A program made the translations under genes and the position numbers. This document shows positions 34,657 to 42,944 of a stretch of DNA of 64,000 nucleotides, in pieces. The notes under the pieces were generated by a model that made no database searches, was not told the origin of the DNA, and saw only the letters and a program-made list of their open reading frames with translations. Positions within the stretch are counted from its first letter, which is position 1. Every line of letters starts with the position of its first letter. Source of the DNA: an uncultured Prevotellaceae bacterium (GTDB lineage Bacteria > Bacteroidota > Bacteroidia > Bacteroidales > Muribaculaceae); contig CAMVBJ010000007.1 in the NCBI GenBank assembly GCA_947165675.1, positions 1 through 64,000 of the forward strand, given 5' to 3'.

Positions 34657-35574
34657 CTAATTTATAAATTCTTGGTTCTCAGTTGGAGATTGGCGCTTAT
34701 TCTTGATTTCTAACTCCATCACGGCATCGCTCACACGCTGCATGAGCCAGCGTGGAGTGGATGTGGCGCCACAGATGCCGATGCGCTCCTTGCCTTGGAG
34801 CCATGATGGGTCGATGTCATGCTCGTTGCTGATGAGGTGAGAGTCTGGATTGGCGTCAAGGCACTCGGCGAACAGGATGCGTCCATTGCTGCTCTTGGCA
34901 CCGCTGACAAATAGGATCAACTCGTGTTGCACGGCAAATTGACGGATCTGCGGGATGCGGTTTGCTACAGAACGGCAGATGGTGTCAAAACTGCGGAAGG
35001 TCACCCCCTCGTGAACCTGTTTTTTGATAGCCTCGACAATGTGTTGGAATTCCTGTACACTCTTGGTCGTCTGGGAGTAGAGGTAGATGTCGCGCGAATA
35101 GTCGATTTTATCGATTTCGTCGATGTTCTCGATAACTGTGGCTTGACCTTGGGTCTGTCCTACCAGGCCCAGGACTTCGGCATGGCCGCGCTTGCCGTAG
35201 ATAACAATCTGCGGCGCTGGCTTATCTGGTTCACCGCCGTGATAGGTAGTGTTGATGCGCTGTTGCAGTTTCAAGACTACAGGACAGGTCGCATCAATGA
35301 TCTCGATGCGGTTGCGTCGGGCTATCTTGTAGGTCTCGGGTGGTTCGCCGTGGGCACGCAGCAGCACTTTCACGTCGTGAAGCTGTTCCATCTGCTCGTG
35401 GGTAATGGTTTCCAGACCACGGCTGGCCAGACGGTCCACCTCGGCAGTATTGTGTACAATGTCCCCCAGACAGTACAAGTGCCCGGTACGTCCGAGTTCT
35501 TCCTCGGCTTTGCGAATGGCAGTCGTTACTCCAAAGCAGAAGCCGGATCCCTTATCTATCTCGATGATAGCCAT
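34657..35574 (-). CDS. ispH: 4-hydroxy-3-methylbut-2-enyl diphosphate reductase
   Basis: This 305-residue protein is IspH (LytB), the last enzyme of the non-mevalonate isoprenoid pathway. It carries an iron-sulphur cluster, with Cys in GSGFCFGVTTAIRK (near 13), DATCPVV (near 95) and ICGATSTPRW (near 275). The HGEPPET motif is near residue 75. Downstream is the DUF3298-type gene and upstream is cmk, all on the minus strand. Confidence 0.95.
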   Translation of the reverse strand: MAIIEIDKGSGFCFGVTTAIRKAEEELGRTGHLYCLGDIVHNTAEVDRLASRGLETITHEQMEQLHDVKVLLRAHGEPPETYKIARRNRIEIIDATCPVVLKLQQRINTTYHGGEPDKPAPQIVIYGKRGHAEVLGLVGQTQGQATVIENIDEIDKIDYSRDIYLYSQTTKSVQEFQHIVEAIKKQVHEGVTFRSFDTICRSVANRIPQIRQFAVQHELILFVSGAKSSNGRILFAECLDANPDSHLISNEHDIDPSWLQGKERIGICGATSTPRWLMQRVSDAVMELEIKNKRQSPTENQEFIN

Positions 35575-35630
35575 TTTTTAGTAGTTAGGTTTTATGTTTC
35601 AGGTGGCATCCGCCTAACTCCTGACTCCTG

Positions 35631-36332
35631 TTAGCTGTTCACTCTGGAGAGGAAGAGCTGATACAGCCACTCGTCTTGCTCCTTGACGGTCATATGGGAG
35701 TTATCGAGCACCACGGCGTCATCGGCCTGGCGCAGGGGGCTCTCCTTGCGGGTGCTGTCGATACGGTCCCGCTCGGTGACATTGGCAAGCACTTCCTCCA
35801 GGGTCGTTGTGGTGTCGCCCTTGGCACGCAACTCGTCATAACGGCGCTGGGCACGCACCTGAGCACTCGCTGTGGCAAATACTTTCATTTCGGCATCGGG
35901 GAACACTACGGTGCCGATGTCGCGGCCATCCATGACCACTCCTTTGTCCTTGCCCATGGCCTGCTGCTGCTTGACCATTGCCTTGCGCACAAAACCGATG
36001 GCAGCGATGACGCTCACCACATTGCTCACGCGCATTGAGCGGATGTATCGCTCCACGTTCTTGCCGTTGAGGCAGGTCACACTCTTGCCCTCCCTGGTTG
36101 GGCGGAAGGTGATGGCGATGTCGCCATGCTTCAAGTGCTCCTTGAGAGCCTGCTCGTCAACCTTGCCACGCTTGATGAGATGCTCACGCAGTGCGAACAG
36201 TGTTACCGCACGGTACATTGCGCCCGTGTCCACGTAGGCGTAGCCAATGCGTCTTGCCAGCGCCTTGGCCATCGTGCTTTTGCCCGTCGAGCTGTGCCCG
36301 TCGATAGCAATAGTAATCTTCTTCTGTGCCAT
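35631..36332 (-). CDS. cmk: Cytidylate kinase
   Basis: This 233-residue kinase has the P-loop [20 protein letters not shown] (residues 9-28) and the [17 protein letters not shown] motif. [21 protein letters not shown] is the CMP-binding and catalytic region. It phosphorylates CMP and dCMP. The ispH gene lies 56 bp downstream. A promoter box is at 36363-36370. Confidence 0.95.
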   Translation of the reverse strand: MAQKKITIAIDGHSSTGKSTMAKALARRIGYAYVDTGAMYRAVTLFALREHLIKRGKVDEQALKEHLKHGDIAITFRPTREGKSVTCLNGKNVERYIRSMRVSNVVSVIAAIGFVRKAMVKQQQAMGKDKGVVMDGRDIGTVVFPDAEMKVFATASAQVRAQRRYDELRAKGDTTTTLEEVLANVTERDRIDSTRKESPLRQADDAVVLDNSHMTVKEQDEWLYQLFLSRVNS

Positions 36333-36362
36333 GATTCCTAATTAATGTTGATATTTAACCTA

Positions 36363-36370
36363 CAAAGATA
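36363..36370 (-). promoter_or_regulatory. -7 promoter box of cmk-ispH
   Basis: The minus strand reads TATCTTTG, an exact match, 31 nt upstream of the cmk start at 36332. Confidence 0.5.
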
Positions 36371-36526
36371 CTAAAAAAAATGATATACACGACATTTTGA
36401 CTCACTATCACCCAAATTAACTAAATTCAATAACATTTGTGATGAACTTTTATGGTGGAAATCGTTGTATGAAGCGTAAAATGAGATTTTTTATTTGTTC
36501 TATCCATGACTTGCACTATTTTTTTG

Positions 36527-36534
36527 TAAGTTTG
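36527..36534 (+). promoter_or_regulatory. -7 promoter box of the lipoprotein pair
   Basis: TAAGTTTG is an exact match, 19 nt before the start at 36553. Confidence 0.5.
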
Positions 36535-36552
36535 CAGTCAAATTGATGAGAG

Positions 36553-36864
36553 ATGAGACAATTATTGTATATAGTAGCCTTGCTGGCGGTGGTGATGGGC
36601 GGTTGTGCCGAGAAGAAATCGCCACTCGATGCCGAGGCACGTGACAGCGGGATGAGAGCCGCGGCGGCACTGGTGGCTGTGGATCACACCGACACGATGC
36701 TGATGGAACGTGCCGTGATGGATGCCAAGGCCAAGCAGAGCGTGTATGCACTGAAGCGTGATTCAGCGGCAGTGAGAGCCTTTGACGAGGCGTTCCGTTC
36801 CTATCTCAAAGAGAAAGACCGCCCGTTGTATCAATCCATATTCCCCGAAGATAAGAAACCATGA
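36553..36864 (+). CDS. Small predicted lipoprotein
   Basis: This 103-residue protein has a lipobox (VVMGGC, Cys near residue 18) after a hydrophobic signal. The mature part is acidic/alanine-rich helix with a DAKAKQSVYALKRDSAA segment. It overlaps the next lipoprotein gene by 4 bp (ATGA), so both are probably made together and sit in the same membrane. No family was recognised. Confidence 0.7.
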   Translation: MRQLLYIVALLAVVMGGCAEKKSPLDAEARDSGMRAAAALVAVDHTDTMLMERAVMDAKAKQSVYALKRDSAAVRAFDEAFRSYLKEKDRPLYQSIFPEDKKP

Positions 36865-37520
36865 GACGATTACCCATCATAATGATAATGCTGATGCTGC
36901 TGTTGACTGCCTGTGGCGAAGCCCGGAAACGAGGCGAGGCAGCGGGTAAGGCGTTCTTGAATGCCTGGGGTGACACGGCAGCTATGCACCAGACGGTGGT
37001 GCGGTTCAATGCCCTGCGCAACGATAGCCTGCGCTGGCCATGGGAGGTCGAGGCGGCAAACCGTGCATTTGCCAGCGTGCTGATGGATGATGGACGTGAC
37101 TCGCTGTTCCAGGCGTCACATGTAATCGTGTTATCTCCAGTCGAATTGGCCCAGCTCAAGGTGCCGCGCATGATTGAATTGCTGCGCTTGCGAGAGTTTG
37201 ATACCGACTCGGCTGCTGATTATCTCTCGCTCATCCACTGGCTATGCCACACGGTGGGCTATGAACGGCATGTCGAGGTCTATGACAGTATGATTCAGGT
37301 CACTGTCGATGGTTACTCGATGTATGAGCAGATGTGCGTTTATGCTCAGGCATCGAGACCAGCCGCCTTGGGCGAGGCGCTTGCCGATGACGCTAAACAG
37401 CCAGGCGCCGACATGGAAGACATCAATGCCCGTATCGAGGTGCTTCGTAACCGTGTTTATGAGCCCGAGGAGTTCGAGGTGTTTGAGGCGGCTTACCGTA
37501 AGGCGTTAGGTAGGTTTTAG
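36861..37520 (+). CDS. Predicted lipoprotein
   Basis: This 219-residue protein has a signal (PIIMIMLMLLLTAC) with the lipobox cysteine near residue 18, then a helical soluble domain containing GEALADDAKQPGADMEDINA. No catalytic motif is visible. It is translationally coupled to the small lipoprotein upstream. Bacteroidales often carry such paired lipoproteins; the role is unknown. Confidence 0.65.
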   Translation: MRRLPIIMIMLMLLLTACGEARKRGEAAGKAFLNAWGDTAAMHQTVVRFNALRNDSLRWPWEVEAANRAFASVLMDDGRDSLFQASHVIVLSPVELAQLKVPRMIELLRLREFDTDSAADYLSLIHWLCHTVGYERHVEVYDSMIQVTVDGYSMYEQMCVYAQASRPAALGEALADDAKQPGADMEDINARIEVLRNRVYEPEEFEVFEAAYRKALGRF

Positions 37521-37552
37521 GCTGTAGGCTATAGGCTGTAGGCTTTAGGTTT
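37518..37552 (+). repeat. Five 7-bp tandem repeats after the lipoprotein genes
   Basis: The units TAGGCTG, TAGGCTA, TAGGCTG, TAGGCTT and TAGGTTT run on from the lipoprotein stop codon. It is a simple-sequence tract that could vary in copy number. It is non-coding. Confidence 0.7.
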
Positions 37553-37617
37553 TAAGGAGGGCTACCTAACTTTTAGTTAACAACTTTGTTATTGATTATT
37601 GATTGCAAGACGACGAT

Positions 37618-38583
37618 ATGAAAACATTTCAACATTATTTAGATATTATCAATCAGGCGATTGCTGCGATTCCCTATCCCGAGCGACCCCATCAGTTGTA
37701 TGAGCCGATTTCTTATCACATGGCCTTGGGTGGCAAGCGTGTGCGTCCAGTGCTGGTGATGATGGCTTGTGATGCGATGGGAGGCAACTTCCTGGAGGCC
37801 CTTGACGCTGCTGTGGGACTGGAGATGTTCCACAACTTCACGTTGCTGCATGACGACGTGATGGACAATGCCGACGTGCGTCGTGGCAAGCCTACCGTGC
37901 ACCGCCGCTGGAATGACAATACGGCCATCCTGAGTGGTGACACGATGTTAACCATTGCCACCCAGTACATTGCTCGCACGATGAGTTGGCCCGTGATGGA
38001 ACTGTTCAACAAGACAGCTATTGAGATTTATGAGGGTCAACAGTGGGACATGGACTATGAGCACCGCAACGACGTGACCGTTGCTGAGTATATCAACATG
38101 ATTCGCCTTAAGACGTCGGTGCTGCTCGGCTGTGCCTTGAAGATGGGTGCGCTGATTGCCGATGCCGATGACAGTCAAGCTGACCTGCTGTATGATGCAG
38201 GCGTGAACATGGGTTTGGCATTTCAACTGCGTGATGACGTGCTTGACGTCTGGGGTGACCCGAAGACCTTCGGCAAGGAAATTGGCGGTGACATCATGAA
38301 CAACAAGAAGACCTTCTTGCTGATCAATGCCATGCAGCTTGCCCAGGGCGATGATGCCGACGAGCTTCGTCACTGGCTCAATGATAATTATGCGTCGCGC
38401 GACGACAAGGTGGCTGGCGTGACCGCTATGTATGAGCGATTGGGTGTGCGTGAGCTGGCCGAGGAAGCCATTGCCCGCTACAACGACATGGCCGTTGCCG
38501 CCTTCAACCAGCTAAAGATGAACGAGGATGACAAAACCGCCTTTGTCGCTTTAGCAAACAAGTTGTCAGGAAGAACGTACTAA
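37618..38583 (+). CDS. Polyprenyl synthetase (farnesyl/geranylgeranyl diphosphate synthase type)
   Basis: This protein of about 321 residues starts at the ATG at 37618 (MKTFQHYLDIINQAIAAIPY), five codons inside a longer TTG frame. It has the first Asp-rich motif LLHDDVMDNADVRRG (near residue 85) and the second FQLRDDVLDVWGD (near residue 208). It condenses isopentenyl diphosphate units to prenyl diphosphates for quinones and undecaprenol. The product chain length cannot be told from the sequence alone. tatD follows 2 bp later. Confidence 0.88.
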   Translation: MKTFQHYLDIINQAIAAIPYPERPHQLYEPISYHMALGGKRVRPVLVMMACDAMGGNFLEALDAAVGLEMFHNFTLLHDDVMDNADVRRGKPTVHRRWNDNTAILSGDTMLTIATQYIARTMSWPVMELFNKTAIEIYEGQQWDMDYEHRNDVTVAEYINMIRLKTSVLLGCALKMGALIADADDSQADLLYDAGVNMGLAFQLRDDVLDVWGDPKTFGKEIGGDIMNNKKTFLLINAMQLAQGDDADELRHWLNDNYASRDDKVAGVTAMYERLGVRELAEEAIARYNDMAVAAFNQLKMNEDDKTAFVALANKLSGRTY

Positions 38584-38584
38584 G

Positions 38585-39355
38585 ATGATTGATAGTCATT
38601 CCCATATTTATTGTGATGCGTTTGACGAGGATCGCGATGCCGTTGTGTCGCGGGCCCGTGAGGCTGGTGTGAGGCACATTATATTGCCCAATGAGAACCT
38701 GGAGAGCGTGCCGCGTCTTGCATCGATGCGTGAGCAGTATCCCGACTATGTGTCGATGGCCTTAGGCTTGCACCCCGAGGATGTCCACGACGATTACCTG
38801 GACGTGCTTGACCGGATGCGTCCCATGCTCAACCAGTACCCAGTCGTGGCCATCGGTGAGATAGGCATTGACCTCTACTGGGATAAGACCTGGCGTGAAC
38901 AGCAGCGTCATGCCCTCGACATCCAGCTGCACTGGTGCCACGAGTTGGGAGTTCCCTTCATCATTCATTGCCGCGAGGCGCTCGACGATATACTCGATGT
39001 CATCGACCACCTGGATTGCCCAGTGCCCCAAGGCGTGTTCCATTGCTTTGCCGAAACGCCTGCCGACGTTGAGCGCGTTCGCCGTAGGGGAGACTTCTAC
39101 TTTGGCGTCAATGGCGTGGTCACGTTCAAGAAGAGCACCGTGCCCCAGTTGTTGCCTGCCATCGGTCTGGACCGACTGCTGCTGGAGACCGATGCGCCTT
39201 TTCTCACCCCCGTGCCACATCGCGGCAAGCGTAATGAGAGTGCCTACATTCCCCCCATCAACGACTTCGTCGCCAAGTCGTTAGGCGTTACCTCCGAGAA
39301 GGTCAGTGAAGTTACCGACCGCAACGCCATCGACCTGTTCCACCTGCCACTATAG
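38585..39355 (+). CDS. tatD: TatD family deoxyribonuclease
   Basis: This 256-residue TIM-barrel hydrolase begins MIDSHSHIYCDAFDED, with the metal His-x-His. It has AIGEIGIDLYWD (Glu ligand), VPFIIHCRE (His) and LLLETDAPFLTPVPHRGK (Asp ligand and signature). TatD proteins cleave DNA 3' to 5' and may act in repair. It is in an operon with the prenyl synthase, and a hairpin follows. Confidence 0.92.
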   Translation: MIDSHSHIYCDAFDEDRDAVVSRAREAGVRHIILPNENLESVPRLASMREQYPDYVSMALGLHPEDVHDDYLDVLDRMRPMLNQYPVVAIGEIGIDLYWDKTWREQQRHALDIQLHWCHELGVPFIIHCREALDDILDVIDHLDCPVPQGVFHCFAETPADVERVRRRGDFYFGVNGVVTFKKSTVPQLLPAIGLDRLLLETDAPFLTPVPHRGKRNESAYIPPINDFVAKSLGVTSEKVSEVTDRNAIDLFHLPL

Positions 39356-39373
39356 ATCCCAACGTAAAATAAT

Positions 39374-39404
39374 GAGGGCCCGTAGCTTCAAGTTGCGGGC
39401 CCTC
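39374..39404. terminator. Hairpin between tatD and the M13 peptidase
   Basis: GAGGGCCCG pairs with CGGGCCCTC around a 13-nt loop. It lies between two convergent genes, so it can serve both, though no long T run follows. Confidence 0.6.
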
Positions 39405-39426
39405 GATGTATCCTACTGGGAATTGA

Positions 39427-41451
39427 TTACCAGATGATGGCGCGGTCGGCGGGATCGAGCCACATCTTGTCACCAGCCTTGATGCCGAAGGCGTCAAAGA
39501 AGGTGTCGATGTTCCTCAGGGTGGCGTTCACGCGGTAGCGGCCGATGGAGTGGGGATCACTCTTGGTCTGCTGGAAGATGGCCTCCTCGGTCATGTTGTC
39601 GGCCCAGATGCGGCCATAGCTCAGGTAGAAGCGCTGGGCAGGCGTGAAGCCGTCGATCTTCTTGCCGTCACGGAACTGCTGGGTGGTGCGGAAGGCATCA
39701 TAGGCGATGCGCAGGCCGCCCTGGTCGGCGATGTTCTCGCCCAGGGTCAAGTGACCGTTGGCGTGCTGATCTTTAACAACCACGATCTGGTCAAACTGTG
39801 CGGCCAGCTTCTCGGCGGCTGCCTGGAATCGCTTGCTGTCCTCCTCGGTCCACCAGTCGGTCATGTTGCCATACTGGTCGAACATGCGACCCTGGTCGTC
39901 AAAGCCGTGGGTCATCTCGTGGCCAATCACTACGCCGATGGCACCGAAGTTGGTGGCATCGTCAGCCTCCACATCAAAGAAGGGCGGTTGCAGGATGGCA
40001 GCGGGGAAGCAGATCTCGTTGGTCGTGGGGTTGTAGTAAGCATTGACGGTCTGTGGTGTCATGCCCCACTCGTCGCGGTCAACGGGCTTGCCCATCTTGT
40101 CGAGGTTGCGGCGGGTCTCATAGAGGCTGGCAGCCTTGATGTTGTCATACAGACTCTTGCTCGGGTCAACGGTCAGACCGCTGTAGTCGCGCCACTTGTC
40201 GGGGTAACCGATCTTGACGGTGAAGGCGTTGAGCTTCACCAGGGCGTTGATCTTGGTCTGCTCGCTCATCCAGGTCAGTCCAGCGATGTGTGCAGCCAGT
40301 GACTTGCGCAGTTCACCGATGAGCTTCAACATCTTCTCCTTGCTGCCGTGAGCAAAGTACTTGCTCACGTAGATCTCTCCGACGGCTTCGCCCAGCAGGC
40401 TGTTGGGGTAGCCCAGAGCACGTTTCCAACGGGGCTTGCGCTCCTTCTGTCCGCTCAACATGCGGCCATAGAAGTCAAACGAGGTCTCGCCGAATTCATC
40501 GCTGAGGTAACCTGTCGAACCAGTGATCAACAGGCCAGCCATGTAGTCGCGCATCTGCTGCTCGTTGAGCTTGGTCATCAGGTCGTTGGCAACAGCCATC
40601 ACCTTGGGTTCGGTCAGGATGACCCACTCCACGGTGGGCGTGCCCATGAGCTTGAAGTACTGCTTCCAGTTGATGGCGGGGTAGTCCTTCTGCAACTGGT
40701 CGAGCGTGCGGATGTTATAGAGCTTGTTGTAGTCGCGGGCCTCGGCACGGTCCATCTTGGCCTGGGCAAACTTGTACTCGATGTCATAGATGGTCTTGCT
40801 GGCGCGGTTAGCGTCCTTCTTGCTGTAACCGGCGAGCATGAAAATCTTCACCAGGTAGTTCTTGTAGGCCTGCTGGATTTTCTTGCTGTCGGCATCGGTG
40901 TTCAGGTAGTAGTCCCTGTCGGGCAGACCGCTGGTGCCGGCGCTGAGCCACATCACGTTCATGTCACTGTTCTTGAGGTCGGTCTCCACGCCGATGCCAA
41001 AGAACGGGTTACCGATCTTCAGGTGCTGATCAGCCAGGAAGCTGGTCAGGTCCTTCTTCTTGAAGGCTTTGATCTTGGCCAGGTCGGCCATCAGGGGCTG
41101 TGCGCCCTCGCGGTTCAGGCGGTCGCTGTCCATTGCCATCTTGTACAGGTCGGCAACCTTTTGGTCAACGGAGCCCATCTTGTGCTGGGTCTTGCCCAGC
41201 TCCAGGAACATGTCGCGCAAGCGGTTCTGGTTCTGCTCGGCCAGCACGTCAAACACGCCATAGCTGGCATATTCGGGCCTCTCGCTCAGTGGGTTGGCCT
41301 TCATCCAGCCACCACCAGCATACTCATAGAAATCTTCACCCGGCTTTACGCTCAGGTCCATGTCGGCACGGTTCACGCCGTGTGTCACTTGTGCCTGCAC
41401 ACCAGGCACGGCAGCCATCAGTATGGCCATAGCTAATAACATTTTCTTCAT
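39427..41451 (-). CDS. M13 family zinc metallopeptidase (neprilysin/PepO-like)
   Basis: This protein of about 674 residues starts at the ATG at 41451 (MKKMLLAMAILMAAVPGVQA), a secretion signal. The upstream frame lies over the promoter and is rejected. The zinc motif HEMTHGFDD is near residue 510, the GENIADQGGL ligand motif lies about 60 residues later, and NAYYNPTTNEICFP is before it. It would cut short peptides in the periplasm or at the surface. The size matches the family. Confidence 0.93.
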   Translation of the reverse strand: MKKMLLAMAILMAAVPGVQAQVTHGVNRADMDLSVKPGEDFYEYAGGGWMKANPLSERPEYASYGVFDVLAEQNQNRLRDMFLELGKTQHKMGSVDQKVADLYKMAMDSDRLNREGAQPLMADLAKIKAFKKKDLTSFLADQHLKIGNPFFGIGVETDLKNSDMNVMWLSAGTSGLPDRDYYLNTDADSKKIQQAYKNYLVKIFMLAGYSKKDANRASKTIYDIEYKFAQAKMDRAEARDYNKLYNIRTLDQLQKDYPAINWKQYFKLMGTPTVEWVILTEPKVMAVANDLMTKLNEQQMRDYMAGLLITGSTGYLSDEFGETSFDFYGRMLSGQKERKPRWKRALGYPNSLLGEAVGEIYVSKYFAHGSKEKMLKLIGELRKSLAAHIAGLTWMSEQTKINALVKLNAFTVKIGYPDKWRDYSGLTVDPSKSLYDNIKAASLYETRRNLDKMGKPVDRDEWGMTPQTVNAYYNPTTNEICFPAAILQPPFFDVEADDATNFGAIGVVIGHEMTHGFDDQGRMFDQYGNMTDWWTEEDSKRFQAAAEKLAAQFDQIVVVKDQHANGHLTLGENIADQGGLRIAYDAFRTTQQFRDGKKIDGFTPAQRFYLSYGRIWADNMTEEAIFQQTKSDPHSIGRYRVNATLRNIDTFFDAFGIKAGDKMWLDPADRAIIW

Positions 41452-41510
41452 TGTTACTAATAAAATAATAATATGTAGGTTAATCGGTTTAGCTATTTCT
41501 TTCCAGCCCG

Positions 41511-41518
41511 CAAAAATA
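41511..41518 (-). promoter_or_regulatory. -7 promoter box of the M13 peptidase
   Basis: The minus strand reads TATTTTTG, an exact match, 60 nt upstream of the start. Confidence 0.45.
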
Positions 41519-41593
41519 ACAATAATCCCGCAAACCCAGCACAAACTATTGGAAAAAACAACTTTTCACGTTCCAATACCCCCCCTATGATTG

Positions 41594-41680
41594 TCAAACA
41601 ACCGAGACAACGCACTAACAACACGAACAACATTTATTTTCTTGGTATACGCGTTGTTTGGCTCACGCTAAGGCGCAAAG
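41594..41680. repeat. Intergenic palindromic repeat, copy A
   Basis: TCAAACAAC at the left (41594-41602) is the inverse of GTTGTTTG (41653-41660). CTCACGCTAAGGCGCAAAG follows (41662-41680). A similar arrangement occurs at 44557-44651. It lies in the 558-bp gap between the M13 peptidase and dinD. The remainder of this gap has an orphan promoter box (41838-41845) but no convincing gene. Confidence 0.5.
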
Positions 41681-41837
41681 TCGCGAAGTGGTATTTCGTC
41701 GAAAAGCAATGGGGCGTTTTTGACCCTTGATTGAGTAATCCGTTGATTTTCAGCACGTGTTTTGTGTGTTGCCAAACGGGAGAGGTGCGGGGGGATAGTT
41801 AACGAAACGTTAAACGCAATTTATGTGTCCCACGGCA

Positions 41838-41845
41838 CAAAGGTA
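41838..41845 (-). promoter_or_regulatory. Orphan -7 promoter box
   Basis: The minus strand reads TACCTTTG, an exact match. The next minus-strand gene is nearly 390 nt away and has its own box at 41511. It may drive a small RNA or be a chance match. Confidence 0.25.
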
Positions 41846-42009
41846 GCTCACCGCACCCACATCTGTCCATGTCAAAAAGCATCCGCCCCAATTTATAAAG
41901 ACAACAAAAACAACTTGGCCTTGATCAAGGCCACAACAAAGACAATCAGACAAAATATTGCCTAAAAAATTACATCAAACCGTCCCGATTTTCCTATAGA
42001 GGCTTTCAT

Positions 42010-42840
42010 TTATTTCTTATTGTTTTTCAGCATTTTCTTTTGCTCGCTAGCGAGGCGACGTTCTACTTTTTTGACGTCCTCGGCGGGTGGAAGGTTTTCG
42101 GGGATGATGCCGCGCTCGGTGAGCATCTTGCGAACGGCGGCATTGTTGTCCACATGTTCTCGAGTGATCGATGCTTCCCCCTTGAGGTCTTTGGTTTGCA
42201 CGTTGACACTGGTCATCTCGGCTGCAAAATCCTTGGCTTTGATGCTGATGGTTGGCAGGAAGTCGGCGAGAGGACGACTCTGCGGTGTGCCCATACGTTG
42301 TTTCATCATATTGGTGCTGAGTCGGAACAGCGCTTGATCTCCTTTTGAGCGAATGACGGCAAAAGTCCGGTCGTTAACACCACGCTCGTAAAGAATGCCA
42401 GAAAGTTTTCGTTCCGTTTCTTGCAATTTGGTGCGTGCCTTGATTCGCTCCACCTCTAACAAACGTTGTTCTATCAGTTCTGCACGACGGGTTTGTACCG
42501 CAAAATAGGTCTGAGCAAAAGCGATTTGCGGTTTGCGGGGGTCTCCATTTTGTGCGACAAGATAGCAGGCATAGCGGGTGAGCATGATGTCATCTATCTC
42601 ACGTTGAGCACCTTTCGCAAGGTCGATCATTTTGCTGACGTCAGCAAAATGATCGGGAATGGAGTGACCAGCGTTCTTGCAGGCTTCTTTTGCCTTGTCA
42701 ATCACGTTGGTAAAGTTTCGCCACTGTTGATATCCTAACAGGGAGCACAACTCTCTGGCACTCCAGCACTCGGTAGTGTCAATCATGCAGGCCGCATCCT
42801 CATAACTCTGGAATAATGCGAGTATTTCTTCTCTCTTCAT
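42010..42840 (-). CDS. dinD: DNA damage-inducible protein D (BRO-N type)
   Basis: This protein of about 276 residues starts at the ATG at 42840 ([20 protein letters not shown]); the frame upstream has only a TTG. It matches DinD by the segments [20 protein letters not shown] (BRO-N-like) and [20 protein letters not shown]. In E. coli DinD is SOS-induced and inhibits RecA filaments. The C-terminal ~40 residues are basic. A promoter box is at 42864-42871. No LexA site was recognised here. Confidence 0.85.
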   Translation of the reverse strand: MKREEILALFQSYEDAACMIDTTECWSARELCSLLGYQQWRNFTNVIDKAKEACKNAGHSIPDHFADVSKMIDLAKGAQREIDDIMLTRYACYLVAQNGDPRKPQIAFAQTYFAVQTRRAELIEQRLLEVERIKARTKLQETERKLSGILYERGVNDRTFAVIRSKGDQALFRLSTNMMKQRMGTPQSRPLADFLPTISIKAKDFAAEMTSVNVQTKDLKGEASITREHVDNNAAVRKMLTERGIIPENLPPAEDVKKVERRLASEQKKMLKNNKK

Positions 42841-42863
42841 GCCGTTCAATTATTTTGTGGTCA

Positions 42864-42871
42864 CAAAGATA
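42864..42871 (-). promoter_or_regulatory. -7 promoter box of dinD
   Basis: The minus strand reads TATCTTTG, an exact match, 24 nt upstream of the dinD ATG. Confidence 0.5.
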
Positions 42872-42944
42872 AACCATTTTCTTGGAAATGGCAATATAGT
42901 CGTGAAGATTATGTCCCACTTCCCAACTCATCACTTCTCACAGG

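Noticed and set aside
36500-36751. Minus-strand ORF over the small lipoprotein gene
   Set aside because: The plus frame has a lipobox, a promoter box and a 4-bp overlap with the next gene. The minus frame has none.
40348-41436. Plus-strand ORF of 362 codons across the M13 peptidase
   Set aside because: The minus strand encodes the HEMTH zinc motif and signal peptide. The plus frame is a shadow.
41762-41965. 67-codon plus-strand ORF in the M13-dinD gap
   Set aside because: It has no recognisable start context, promoter box or family similarity.
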